Part shown: positions 16,600 through 24,460 of the stretch, in pieces
Layout of the letters: the number at the start of each line of letters is the position of its first letter
Numbering within the stretch: position 1 is the first letter of the stretch
DNA from: Actinokineospora spheciospongiae
GTDB taxonomy: Bacteria; Actinomycetota; Actinomycetes; Mycobacteriales; Pseudonocardiaceae
Direction: 5' to 3'
Assembly (NCBI RefSeq): GCF_000564855.1
Contig: NZ_AYXG01000145.1
Coordinates: forward strand, 1 to 50,798
DNA length: 50,798 nucleotides
Made by a program: the position numbers and the translations under genes
The notes under the pieces: model-generated
The model's database searches: none
The model's input: the letters and a program-made list of their open reading frames with translations, nothing else
Told to the model about the DNA's origin: nothing

Positions 16600-17039
16600 T
16601 GGCCGGGACAGTTGACCACTTCCGCTACTGGCAGACACCGTACCGGGTGGAACGGGGGGAGGACGGGGTCGAGCACGGCTACCTGCTCAACCGCGACACG
16701 GGCCGGTTCGACACCGCCGACGACCTGGTGTTCGAGGTCGTGGGCGCGACGACGACGAGCCACATCACGACCGTGCCCGTCGAGCAGTACGTGTGGGAGT
16801 GCGAGGAGCTCCGGCAGCAGCTCTCGGGTGAGGGCCCGGTGTTCGCGCTCTACGACACGATCGAGGCGATCTACGCCAACGCCCGGTCCGAGGGCCGCAA
16901 GCGGCTCGACCCGGCCGAACGCGCGCTGGTGACCTCGTTGCGGCAGCGGACGCACGGGTTGTGGGAGGACGACGAGCGCAGGCGGGCCGCCGGGCAGGAG
17001 CCGAAGAACGTGGTGACGGGCAAGCGGGGGCAGCGGTGA
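16599..17039 (+). CDS. small orphan protein, candidate immunity/accessory factor
   Basis: 146 aa from ATG 16599, which overlaps the toxin's TGA by one base; an in-frame GTG at 16596 is the alternative start. Begins AGTVDHFRYWQTPYRVERGED and contains a short-strand N-half and a charged C-terminal helix (RLDPAERALVTSLRQRTHGL). No signal peptide and no recognised domain. Its place directly behind the C-terminal RelA/SpoT warhead, and its tight coupling on both sides (it overlaps the next gene as GTGA), make it the best candidate for immunity against that warhead or for an adaptor. That role is inference from position only. Confidence 0.75.
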   Translation: MAGTVDHFRYWQTPYRVERGEDGVEHGYLLNRDTGRFDTADDLVFEVVGATTTSHITTVPVEQYVWECEELRQQLSGEGPVFALYDTIEAIYANARSEGRKRLDPAERALVTSLRQRTHGLWEDDERRRAAGQEPKNVVTGKRGQR

Positions 17040-19006
17040 GCGTGCGGGGCTGGCGGATCGACGCCGACGAGGCCGTGCGGCGGGTCGAGGAGTGGCTGCG
17101 GGTCAGCGGGCTCGACACCCTGGGGGTGGAGCGGGACAAGGTGGTGCGCACCCCGGAGGGGTGGTCGGTGCCGTACAACTCGCTGACCCACATCGACGGG
17201 TCGAACCCGCTGGCGGAGCTCTTCCCCGCACCCGCGTTGATCGTGCGGGAGCCCGACGGGCAACTGCGGCAGGCGCCACCGATGCCGGACATGGTCAGCA
17301 CGCCCGCGGCGGTCCCCGGTGAGCGTCGCCTGCTGGAACTGCTGGACCCGGAGTTCGAGGAGTCCGGGTTGCAGTACCTGGGCGTGCCGCCGCAGGCCGT
17401 CGTGGGCTGGCGGGACCCCGAGACCGACGAGCAGATCCCGAACAGCGGGTACCGGCCCGGCGGTCTGCGCAAGGGGATGCGCAGGCCGCGGGAACCGCTG
17501 GAGTGGGTGCTGGTCTTCCGCAACGCGAACTGGCTCGACGACCGGCAGTTCCTGGTGGCGTTGACGCAACTGGACGGGTACGTCCCGCAGCCCGCCCGGG
17601 GTGTGGTCTACGCGAGCACCCTGGCCATGGGCGTGGACGGCGGCGACACCAGGTGGGTCAAGGTGTCGCTGTCCACCTACGCCCAGAACGTCTCGGCCGA
17701 CTCGCGGGTCACGCTGCGCGGGGCGCAGCGGACGGAGCACTTCCGCGCCGGGGACCTGGCGGAGGTGCTGCGGGACTTCCCCCGGGTCTTCGCCCCGGTG
17801 TGGGAGGAGCACACCCGGTTCGACCAGAGCGAGCAGCTCGCCGCGGAACTGCGGCTGCTGGCGGGCGAGCTGGGCGTGCAGCCGATGGAGCACGGGCCGG
17901 AGGGCGCGGTGGGGGCCGCGTTCAAGAACGGGTGGGAACTCCACGACGACCAGGTCCGGGCGATCGCCCGCGCCGGGCTGTGGAGCCGGGCCGCGTCGGA
18001 GAACAACCACCCGCTGCCCGCCGACCCCACCGCCGAGGGCTTCCGCACCGGCTACGACGACGACGGCCGTCCCCTGCCCGTGCTGGACACCTACGGCAAG
18101 TTCCACCCGAACCACAACTACGGTTGGCGCTACAGCTATCCGAAGGTGCTCGGCGCCTACCTCGGCTTCGCGCTGGGCGAGGCCTCGGCCCGCGCCAACA
18201 ACGGCGGCCGGTGGTCGGCACCCGACCAGTTCCGCATCGGGCCCCACACCCGCCGCCTCCTCGCCCTGACCGACGGCCTCATCCGCCTCGCCCACGACCA
18301 CCCGAACCCCGGCGGGCTCGCCGCTGCCGCCCGAGCGGGCCTCACCGCCGACGACGGCTGGCTGCCGAGGGTCCTCGGCCCCGTCCCGGCGCTGGTCGAC
18401 CCGGGCGCGGCGGGCCTCGTCTCCGCCCTCCCGCTCGCGCTCCTCGAAGGCGGTCCGCACTCCCGCCCCGAGGGCGGGCTGTTCACCGCCGTCCCGGCGC
18501 TGGCCGCCCCGGAGGACGCGCAGGCCACCCACCACCTGGCCCGGGTCTTCGCCGAGATGCTGCGCAAGCAGCCGTTGGACAACCGCCTCTGGTTGCTCCT
18601 CCCGGAACTCGACCTCCGCGACCTCGACCTGCGGCTCCCCGACTACCGCTGCTCCGGTGTCCCCGACATGCCCCACCCGGCGCGCCTGGCCTCAGCGCGC
18701 GACGCCATGACCACCCTGCGCTTGGCGCTGGCGGCGGCCTCCGGCCACGAACACCTCCCCGAGTGGACCTACCGCCGCGCCATCCAGCACGAGGGCAACC
18801 GCCCCCTCGTCAGCGCCATCGCCGGAGCCGTCCTGGGCAGCCACATCGAGGCCCCGGGCCTGCGCTACCTCGACCGCCTCCCCCAGCGGCACATCATCGA
18901 GACCCTGGTGGAGGACGCCTTCGCCCACTTCAACCACGCTTCCCCGAAGAACCGCCCCGGTCACTGGGACCGCCGCTACCCGCCCGTGCGGGTCGAGGAA
19001 CGGTGA
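17036..19006 (+). CDS. composite immunity protein: YrhB-like + pseudo-ADP-ribosylglycohydrolase
   Basis: 656 aa, GTG start overlapping the previous stop. Residues 1-85 (RGWRIDADEAVRRVEEWL ... GWSVPYNS ... PALIVREPDGQL) resemble the YrhB/Imm35 immunity fold. About 95-200 (LQYLGVPPQAVVGW ... NSGYRPG ... PLEWVLVFRNANW) resemble actinobacterial type VII-associated proteins. About 360-656 follow an ADP-ribosylglycohydrolase: G-YLGFALGEAS, then GPHTRRLLALTDGLI at 402-416 where ARH enzymes have TDDTQMALALADALL, and EGNRPLVSAIAGAVLG at 586-601 where they have GGDTDTVAAIAGAL. The metal-binding Asp are Pro403, His404, Asn588 and Pro590, so catalysis is not expected. It probably neutralises the upstream toxin by binding. 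Its 3' end overlaps the convergent hydrolase gene by 31 bases. Confidence 0.82.
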   Translation: MSVRGWRIDADEAVRRVEEWLRVSGLDTLGVERDKVVRTPEGWSVPYNSLTHIDGSNPLAELFPAPALIVREPDGQLRQAPPMPDMVSTPAAVPGERRLLELLDPEFEESGLQYLGVPPQAVVGWRDPETDEQIPNSGYRPGGLRKGMRRPREPLEWVLVFRNANWLDDRQFLVALTQLDGYVPQPARGVVYASTLAMGVDGGDTRWVKVSLSTYAQNVSADSRVTLRGAQRTEHFRAGDLAEVLRDFPRVFAPVWEEHTRFDQSEQLAAELRLLAGELGVQPMEHGPEGAVGAAFKNGWELHDDQVRAIARAGLWSRAASENNHPLPADPTAEGFRTGYDDDGRPLPVLDTYGKFHPNHNYGWRYSYPKVLGAYLGFALGEASARANNGGRWSAPDQFRIGPHTRRLLALTDGLIRLAHDHPNPGGLAAAARAGLTADDGWLPRVLGPVPALVDPGAAGLVSALPLALLEGGPHSRPEGGLFTAVPALAAPEDAQATHHLARVFAEMLRKQPLDNRLWLLLPELDLRDLDLRLPDYRCSGVPDMPHPARLASARDAMTTLRLALAAASGHEHLPEWTYRRAIQHEGNRPLVSAIAGAVLGSHIEAPGLRYLDRLPQRHIIETLVEDAFAHFNHASPKNRPGHWDRRYPPVRVEER

Positions 19007-19902
19007 ACCGCGGAAGCGGCGCCGGGGTGTTCGACGGGGTTGAGGTAGGGGAGGGAATCCAGGGGCCGGTCGGTGAAGAAGTGGACCATCAGGTCGGCCA
19101 GTTCGGTGTCGCGTTCGAGGTGCAGGAGGTGGTCGGCTTCCTTGACGGTGGTGAAGCGGCCGCCGATGGCGCGGGCGACCTCGCGGCCCCTGGCGGGCGG
19201 GGTGAAGGTGTCGTGCTCGCCCGCGATGAGGAGGGCGGGCGCGGTGACGGTGGGGTGGGTCAGGTGCCAGGAGTGGGCGAGGAGGCGCTCGCGGTGGGTG
19301 AAGTCCTGGGCGAGGGCGCGCTGGTCGCGGGTCGCCATCGTGTGGCGCATGTGCCGTTCCACGATCCGGCGCCGCTTCACGGGCAGGTGCGCCGGGGACA
19401 TGAACTCCCCCACCATGGCGTCGGCGAGTTCCCCGAACTGACCGGCGTCCCACATCCGGCTCCAGTGGTGGACGCGGGCCACGGCCTCGGGGGTCAACTC
19501 CGCGGTGAGCGCGGTCAGCATCAGGCGGCGCACGGCCCGGGGGTGGTCGTGGGCCAGCCGCAGGGCGATCGGGGAGCCGAAGCAGCCCCCGAAGAGGTTC
19601 ACCGGCCCCAGCGACAGCGCGCCGATGGTGTGGTGGACGGCCCCGACCAGGAAGTCCGGGCCGTGCTCGGCGGGCAGGTGGTCGGAATCCCCGTAACCGG
19701 GGAGGTCCAGGGTCACCATGCTGGTGTGCTCCAGCAACTGCCGCTCGTAGCGCATCCAGGAGTGCCGGTACTGGGAGGAACCGCCGATGATGACGAGTGG
19801 TTCGGTGGCGGCGGCACCCGTGGTGGCGGTGCGGGCCACGAACCGGAAGCCGCGGTACTCCAATTCGTGGTCGGTCGCTCGGACGCAGGCGGTGGTAGAC
19901 AT
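18976..19902 (-). CDS. alpha/beta hydrolase with cysteine nucleophile
   Basis: 308 aa alpha/beta hydrolase: oxyanion region IIGGSSQYRHSW, LDLPGYGDSD, nucleophile elbow GGCFGS with Cys107 in the Ser position, acid GEHDTF (Asp231), base ADHLLH (His258). A Cys-Asp-His triad is rare in this fold and recalls dienelactone hydrolases and some thioesterase-like acyltransferases, so simple esterase activity should not be assumed. Helical cap between about 140 and 210. No signal peptide. The ATG at 19902 is used; a GGAGGTGATCC anti-SD match lies about 19 bases upstream, unusually far. Single gene; the 3' end overlaps the toxin operon tail. Confidence 0.87.
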   Translation of the reverse strand: MSTTACVRATDHELEYRGFRFVARTATTGAAATEPLVIIGGSSQYRHSWMRYERQLLEHTSMVTLDLPGYGDSDHLPAEHGPDFLVGAVHHTIGALSLGPVNLFGGCFGSPIALRLAHDHPRAVRRLMLTALTAELTPEAVARVHHWSRMWDAGQFGELADAMVGEFMSPAHLPVKRRRIVERHMRHTMATRDQRALAQDFTHRERLLAHSWHLTHPTVTAPALLIAGEHDTFTPPARGREVARAIGGRFTTVKEADHLLHLERDTELADLMVHFFTDRPLDSLPYLNPVEHPGAASAVHRSSTRTGG

Positions 19903-20013
19903 CGCGCCTGCCTACCGGATCACCTCCGGGGCTGGTGACCACGAGGGGCGTTTCGCCGTGGGTTTCACTCGGACGAGTGGCGAAATGCCGGGCTGGCGCG
20001 CCGGGCCGGGCAC

Positions 20014-20056
20014 CTCCTCGTTGCCCGCCCGACCGGGTCGGGCGGGCAACGAGGAG
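20014..20056. terminator. long perfect hairpin
   Basis: 21-base arms (20014-20034 and 20036-20056) are perfectly complementary around a single central base, just after the stop of the minus-strand HAF protein. No T-tract, as usual in actinobacteria. It also shields the promoter of the downstream hydrolase. Confidence 0.8.
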
Positions 20057-20062
20057 CGGTGA

Positions 20063-21250
20063 TCACCCGACCTGCCACCGCGTGGGTTCGGTGGTGTAGC
20101 CGGAGGGCGTGAAGCCCCAGGAATGACCGACCACGACCCGGTTCTCGCTGAGGTCGCCGGGGACGGCGTTCGGCAGCCCCTCGACCGGGGGCAGCGGGAT
20201 GGCCGTGCCGCGGGTCCACAGGGTGAGCGCGTTGTAGCCGGACGTGCCGAGCACGTCGCCGTTGTCCGCCACCAGGTACGCCGATGTGCCGACCCCCTCG
20301 GGCGTCGTCAGGAGCGATGCGGGAGCGCCGCGCCGCCACAGGGTGGCGCGGGCGGCGCCCTGGCCGGTGCGGCTGGTGCCGACGACGTCACCGCGGTCGT
20401 TGATGGTCTTGGGGCCCGTGCTGATGAACGCCTGCAGGTCGCCCTCGGGGGCGCGCAGCACGGTCGGCACACCGTTGGTCCAGCGGACGCCGAGTGCGCC
20501 GAAGGAGCCGCCGGCCACGAGCACACTGCCCGAACCCACGACCTCGCCGGAGTTGTTCATCCCCTCGACGGTCAGCCTGAACTCGCCGTCGCCCTCGGGC
20601 AGGCCGGTCGGCTCGGGCAGCTCCGCGCAGATCCCGTCGGCCCGGCAGGAGAACGGGAACTGGACGGTCTCGGTCCCGGTGAAGACGTTGGCGGTGCCCG
20701 CCACCTCTCCCCTGTCGTTGAGGAATTCCGGGGAGATGCTGACCGATCCGGGCACCGGACCCGGGGGCGGGGTGAGCCGCACGAGTGAGCCGTTGCGCTT
20801 GGCGACGGCGAACTTCCCCGGTTGGCCGACCGCGGCCCAGCCGAGCAGCACCTCGCGCCTGCGGTTGACCGCCAGGCCCTGGCTGCTGACGACCGGCTCG
20901 GGCGCCGCGATCGGGGTCGCAGCCCCGGTGGGCGAGAAGAGCACGGCCCGGTCGGCCACGTTGCCGGTGGACCACCCCGCGCCGTTCATCGCGCGCACGT
21001 TCGCGTCGGCGCCGAGCCGGATCAGCCTGCCGCCGCGCCACAGCACCGACTCCCCCGGTTCGGTTCGCAGGTGGCCCGCGACGGTGCGCCCGTTGTCGCT
21101 GACGAAGGCCGCGACCCCGCCTGCCACGCCCTGCGGCAGCGGGAACGGGGCCGCCACCGCGGTGACCGGGGTGGCCTGCGCGCTCGGTGCGGCGAGCAGC
21201 GCGGCCAGCGCCGTGGCCACCGCGGTCGCGGCGAGCACCTTGTTCCTCAT
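20063..21250 (-). CDS. secreted HAF-repeat beta-propeller-like protein
   Basis: 395 aa. Signal peptide at residues 1-26 (MRNKVLAATAVATALAALL, cleavage after PSAQA). The mature part consists of repeated strands typical of HAF-type extracellular repeats: SDNGRTVAGHL, NDRGEVAGTA, NNSGEVVGSG, NDRGDVVGTS, ADNGDVLGTS, SENRVVVGHS, spaced about 45-60 residues apart, likely a beta-propeller. Function unknown; probably extracellular binding. An AGGT ribosome site precedes the ATG. Upstream at 21284-21298 lies the GATAATGnnnTTAT palindrome, also found before the polyketide synthase relic, so it is probably regulated. It ends at a strong hairpin. Confidence 0.83.
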   Translation of the reverse strand: MRNKVLAATAVATALAALLAAPSAQATPVTAVAAPFPLPQGVAGGVAAFVSDNGRTVAGHLRTEPGESVLWRGGRLIRLGADANVRAMNGAGWSTGNVADRAVLFSPTGAATPIAAPEPVVSSQGLAVNRRREVLLGWAAVGQPGKFAVAKRNGSLVRLTPPPGPVPGSVSISPEFLNDRGEVAGTANVFTGTETVQFPFSCRADGICAELPEPTGLPEGDGEFRLTVEGMNNSGEVVGSGSVLVAGGSFGALGVRWTNGVPTVLRAPEGDLQAFISTGPKTINDRGDVVGTSRTGQGAARATLWRRGAPASLLTTPEGVGTSAYLVADNGDVLGTSGYNALTLWTRGTAIPLPPVEGLPNAVPGDLSENRVVVGHSWGFTPSGYTTEPTRWQVG

Positions 21251-21283
21251 GGGACCTCACGTTCCGCCTAATGGATTAATCTG

Positions 21284-21298
21284 CATAATTACATTATC
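21284..21298 (-). promoter_or_regulatory. GATAATGnnnTTAT operator, site 3
   Basis: On the minus strand GATAATGTAATTATG, with arms ATAA/TTAT separated by five bases, centred about 41 bases before the HAF-protein ATG in an AT-rich patch. It matches the sites at 42300-42314 and 42474-42488. Confidence 0.6.
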
Positions 21299-21356
21299 TC
21301 GATCGGGCGCGCGGGTCCATCCCCGACCGAAGACCGGTCACCCACCGGTCGCTGTC

Positions 21357-21398
21357 TATGCTGGCTCGATGCGCACACCCGCCGAGCCGACCTGGTGA
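21357..21398 (+). promoter_or_regulatory. leaderless promoter with nine-codon upstream ORF
   Basis: TATGCT at 21357-21362, six bases, then ATG at 21369: the leaderless pattern. The ATG opens a nine-codon ORF (MRTPAEPTW) whose TGA at 21396-21398 overlaps the GTG (21395) of the next gene. The downstream gene has no ribosome site, so it would be translated by coupling or reinitiation. Confidence 0.5.
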
Positions 21399-22117
21399 CC
21401 GCCCGCTTCGAGGAACTCGACTGGCGGCCGACACCCCTGGGCGAACTCGTCCTGCGCCGCAGGCTCGACCCGGTGTCCGGTCGGCAGGTCCACGAGATCA
21501 AGCTCGGCGACGAGTTCCTGATGTCGAGCATGTTCACCGCCTCCGAGGTCGCGCTCGGCCGGTTGGCCCTCGGCAGGCTCGACGGCACCGGGCTCGACGT
21601 GGTGGTCGGCGGGCTGGGGCTCGGCTTCACCGCGCGCACCGTCCTGGAGAGCACCGCGGTCCGCTCGCTGGTCGTCGTGGACGCGCTGGCCGAGGTGATC
21701 GAGTGGCACGAGCGGGGCCTGATCCCCGCGGGCGCCGAACTGACCGCCGACCCGCGCTGCCGGTTCGCGCACGGCGACTTCTTCACCATGGCCCGCTCCG
21801 CCGACGGCCTCGACCCGGCCGAGCCGGGCAGGCGCTTCCACGCGGTCGTCGTGGACATCGACCACTCCCCCAGGCACCTGTTGCACCCGGACAACGCGGT
21901 GTTCTACACCCCGGCCGGGCTGCGGCACCTCACCTCGATGCTGCACCCCGGCGGCGTGTTCGCCCTGTGGTCCAACGACCCGCCGGACGCGGAGTTCACC
22001 GAGGTCCTCTCCAAGGTGTTCGCCGACGCCGCCGCCGAGGTCGTCACCTTCGACAACCCGTTGCAGCAGCGCGACGCCACGGCCACCGTCTACCTCGGAT
22101 CGGTCCCGCCGGCCTGA
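21395..22117 (+). CDS. spermidine synthase-like SAM-dependent methyltransferase-fold protein
   Basis: 240 aa. Rossmann-like features of the spermidine synthase family: VVVGGLGLGFTARTVLE (motif I), VVDALAEVIEWHERGLIP (motif II acidic residue), DPRCRFAHGDFF and HAVVVDIDHSP with a following LLHPDNAVFYTPAGLRHL. Shorter than true polyamine synthases and without their N-terminal beta domain, so it is probably a methyltransferase or aminopropyltransferase-like enzyme with unknown substrate. The GTG at 21395 lacks a Shine-Dalgarno and overlaps the stop of an upstream nine-codon ORF. It diverges from the secreted HAF protein. Confidence 0.8.
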   Translation: MTARFEELDWRPTPLGELVLRRRLDPVSGRQVHEIKLGDEFLMSSMFTASEVALGRLALGRLDGTGLDVVVGGLGLGFTARTVLESTAVRSLVVVDALAEVIEWHERGLIPAGAELTADPRCRFAHGDFFTMARSADGLDPAEPGRRFHAVVVDIDHSPRHLLHPDNAVFYTPAGLRHLTSMLHPGGVFALWSNDPPDAEFTEVLSKVFADAAAEVVTFDNPLQQRDATATVYLGSVPPA

Positions 22118-22210
22118 TCCCCGGGTGAACGCGGTGGGGACGAAGCCGTTCCCACCGCGGTGGTGGCTGGAGTTCACATCGTCGAAACCACCCGGGCGAA
22201 GCGCCTGTCC

Positions 22211-22225
22211 TAGGGTTTCGCCATC
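22211..22225 (+). promoter_or_regulatory. leaderless-type -10 before GH92 with ATC at +1
   Basis: TAGGGT at 22211-22216, six bases, then ATC (22223-22225) in frame with the conserved GH92 N-terminus. TAGGGT plus six bases plus start is exactly the arrangement at 49828-49842. The TAG is also the in-frame stop that bounds the reading frame. Confidence 0.45.
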
Positions 22226-24460
22226 CTCGACGACATCGATCCCTTCATCGGTACCGCCGCCACCTCCCTGCCCGCGGCGCAGGGGCTGGCGGCCACCTGG
22301 TGGTGGCCGAAACCGCAGGTGGGCAACACCCACCCCGGGGCCACCTCCCCGCTCGGCATGGTGTCGGCCTGCGCCTACTCCGGCGCCTACCCCACCGGGT
22401 ACGGGCTCTACACCAAGAACACCGAGGGCGTGCCCGAGCCGATGTTCGACCGGGTGCAGGCCTCCGGGTTCACCCACTTCCAGCAGTCCGGCACCGGGGC
22501 GATCCGCAAGTACTACAACTACGTGCGCGTCACCCCGATGGTGCAGCCGCTGGACACCCTCGGGCAGGCGTGGCCGCTGCACGACGAGACCGCCGAGGCC
22601 GGGTACTACGCGGCGACCCTCGACACCGGCATCCGCTCGGAGATCACCGTCGGCGAGAAGGTCGCCGTGCACCGATACACCTTCCCCGAGCACCGCAGCG
22701 CCCGGGTCGTCGTCGACCTGTCCTGCGGCGGGCTGGCGATCGACCACGGCCGGACGGTGCCGCTGCGGGCGCACGTGGAGAGCACCGGCAACGGCCGCGC
22801 CCGGGGCACCGTCGTGGTCGAGGGGGTGCCGCTGTCGGTGCACGTGGAGGTCGACAGCCCGGGGTGGCGGCAGATGCTCTGGCACGACCGCAGGCTGATC
22901 GAGGGCGGCACGCGGCTGGACTTCGACCGCATCCGGCACACCACGCTGCGCCCGTTCGGGCTGCTGTTCATGGGGCCCACCCGCGCCGGGCAGAGCGTGG
23001 AGGTGCGCATCGGGTTCTCGCTGCGCGGCTGCGAACAGGCCAGGGACAACCTGCACCGGGAGTGCGGCGGGGCGGTGTCGGCGTTCGACGGTGTCCGCGC
23101 GCAGACCAGGGCCCGCTGGCGCGACCACGTCGGCCGGGTCGAGGTCGAGGGCGGGTCACCGGCACGGCGGCGGGTGTTCGCCACCTCGCTGTACCACTCG
23201 CTGATCAAGCCGTGCTTCGCCGACGACGAGAGCCCGTTCTGGCCGACGGCCGGGCCGTTCGCCTTCGACGTGTGCACCATGTGGGACATCTACAAGACCC
23301 AGTTGCCGCTGCTCGCCGCGATCTGCCCCGGCCGGGCCGGGGACCTGCTGGAGTCGCTGATCCGGGTGTGCGAGGAGGAGGGCAACTTCCCCATCGGCTA
23401 CCGGATGGCCCGCGGCGCCGACCGGTTCTTCCGGCAGGCGAGCGCGCTGGCGCACACCGCGCTGGCCGACGCGCACGCCCTGGGCCTTGGCGACCTGGAC
23501 TGGAACTGGGCGCTGGTGCACATGGAGGGCGACCTGCGCCGGATGTACGGCGAGGACTTCTACGAACACGGCGTGGTGCACCCGATCTCGCACACCCTCG
23601 ACCTCGCCTACGCCTACCACTGCACCTCCGGGGTGGCCAGGGCGCTCAACGACAGCGGGCTCGCCGACGACCTCGACGCCCGCGCCCGGCTGTGGACCAA
23701 CGCGTTCGACCCGGCCACCGGCCTGCTGCGCGACTCGTCGTTCTACGAGGGCGGCAAGTGGAACTACTCGTTCCGCATCCTGCACGACATGGCGGGCCGG
23801 ATCGCCGTGGCCGGGGGCGACGACGCGTTCGTGACCATGCTCGACCAGTTCTTCGGCCACGGCCAACCCCGGGTGGTGCAGCCGGGCAAGCGCCCGGACC
23901 AGACGGTCATGGCGGCGGGGTACGCGCTGAACCGGTTCGAGGGCCTGAACAACGAGCCGGACATGGAAGCGCCGTGGTCCTACCACTACGCGGGCAGGCC
24001 GGACCGCACCGCCGAGGTGGTGCACGCGGCGCTGACCTGGCAGTTCGGCACCGGCCCCGGTGGGCTGCCGGGCAACGACGACTCCGGTGGGCTCAGCTCC
24101 TGGTACGTGTGGGCCTCGCTCGGGCTGTTCCCGGTCGCCGGGCAGAACCTGTTCCTGGTCAACGCCCCCGCGTTCGAGCGCGCCACCGTCCACACCGGCC
24201 GCGGGGAATTCGTCGTCGAGACCAGCGGCCACCGCGAGGCGCCGATCAGCTCCGACGGGCTGGAGCAGGCGCCGCCGCCGCAGTACGTGCGGTCGGCCCG
24301 GCTCAACGGCAAGCCGCTGGACGCCGCGCACATCAGCGGGTCCGACCTGCACGCGGGCGGCACGCTGCACCTGGAGCTGGGCCCCGAGCCCTCGGGGTGG
24401 GGGCACCGGGTCCGCCCGCCGTCGTCGTCGGACCCGTTCGGGACGGGAGCACACCCATGA
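22223..24460 (+). CDS. GH92 family alpha-mannosidase
   Basis: About 745 aa. GH92 enzymes are calcium-dependent exo-alpha-mannosidases. Seen: DIDPFIGT near the start, VGNTHPGATSPLGM, the calcium/catalytic C-domain segments WDIYKTQLPLLAAICP and YALNRFEGLNNEPDMEAPW, and LPGNDDSGGLSSWYVWASLGLFPV close to the C-terminus. The conserved DPFIGT motif lies before the first ATG/GTG (GTG 22319), and the only codons between the TAG at 22211 and this motif are non-canonical, so the start is set at ATC 22223 with caution. No signal peptide, suggesting a cytosolic role or loss of the N-terminus. The stop overlaps the following glycosyltransferase (ATGA), so the two form a mannan/glycan unit. Confidence 0.85.
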   Translation: MLDDIDPFIGTAATSLPAAQGLAATWWWPKPQVGNTHPGATSPLGMVSACAYSGAYPTGYGLYTKNTEGVPEPMFDRVQASGFTHFQQSGTGAIRKYYNYVRVTPMVQPLDTLGQAWPLHDETAEAGYYAATLDTGIRSEITVGEKVAVHRYTFPEHRSARVVVDLSCGGLAIDHGRTVPLRAHVESTGNGRARGTVVVEGVPLSVHVEVDSPGWRQMLWHDRRLIEGGTRLDFDRIRHTTLRPFGLLFMGPTRAGQSVEVRIGFSLRGCEQARDNLHRECGGAVSAFDGVRAQTRARWRDHVGRVEVEGGSPARRRVFATSLYHSLIKPCFADDESPFWPTAGPFAFDVCTMWDIYKTQLPLLAAICPGRAGDLLESLIRVCEEEGNFPIGYRMARGADRFFRQASALAHTALADAHALGLGDLDWNWALVHMEGDLRRMYGEDFYEHGVVHPISHTLDLAYAYHCTSGVARALNDSGLADDLDARARLWTNAFDPATGLLRDSSFYEGGKWNYSFRILHDMAGRIAVAGGDDAFVTMLDQFFGHGQPRVVQPGKRPDQTVMAAGYALNRFEGLNNEPDMEAPWSYHYAGRPDRTAEVVHAALTWQFGTGPGGLPGNDDSGGLSSWYVWASLGLFPVAGQNLFLVNAPAFERATVHTGRGEFVVETSGHREAPISSDGLEQAPPPQYVRSARLNGKPLDAAHISGSDLHAGGTLHLELGPEPSGWGHRVRPPSSSDPFGTGAHP

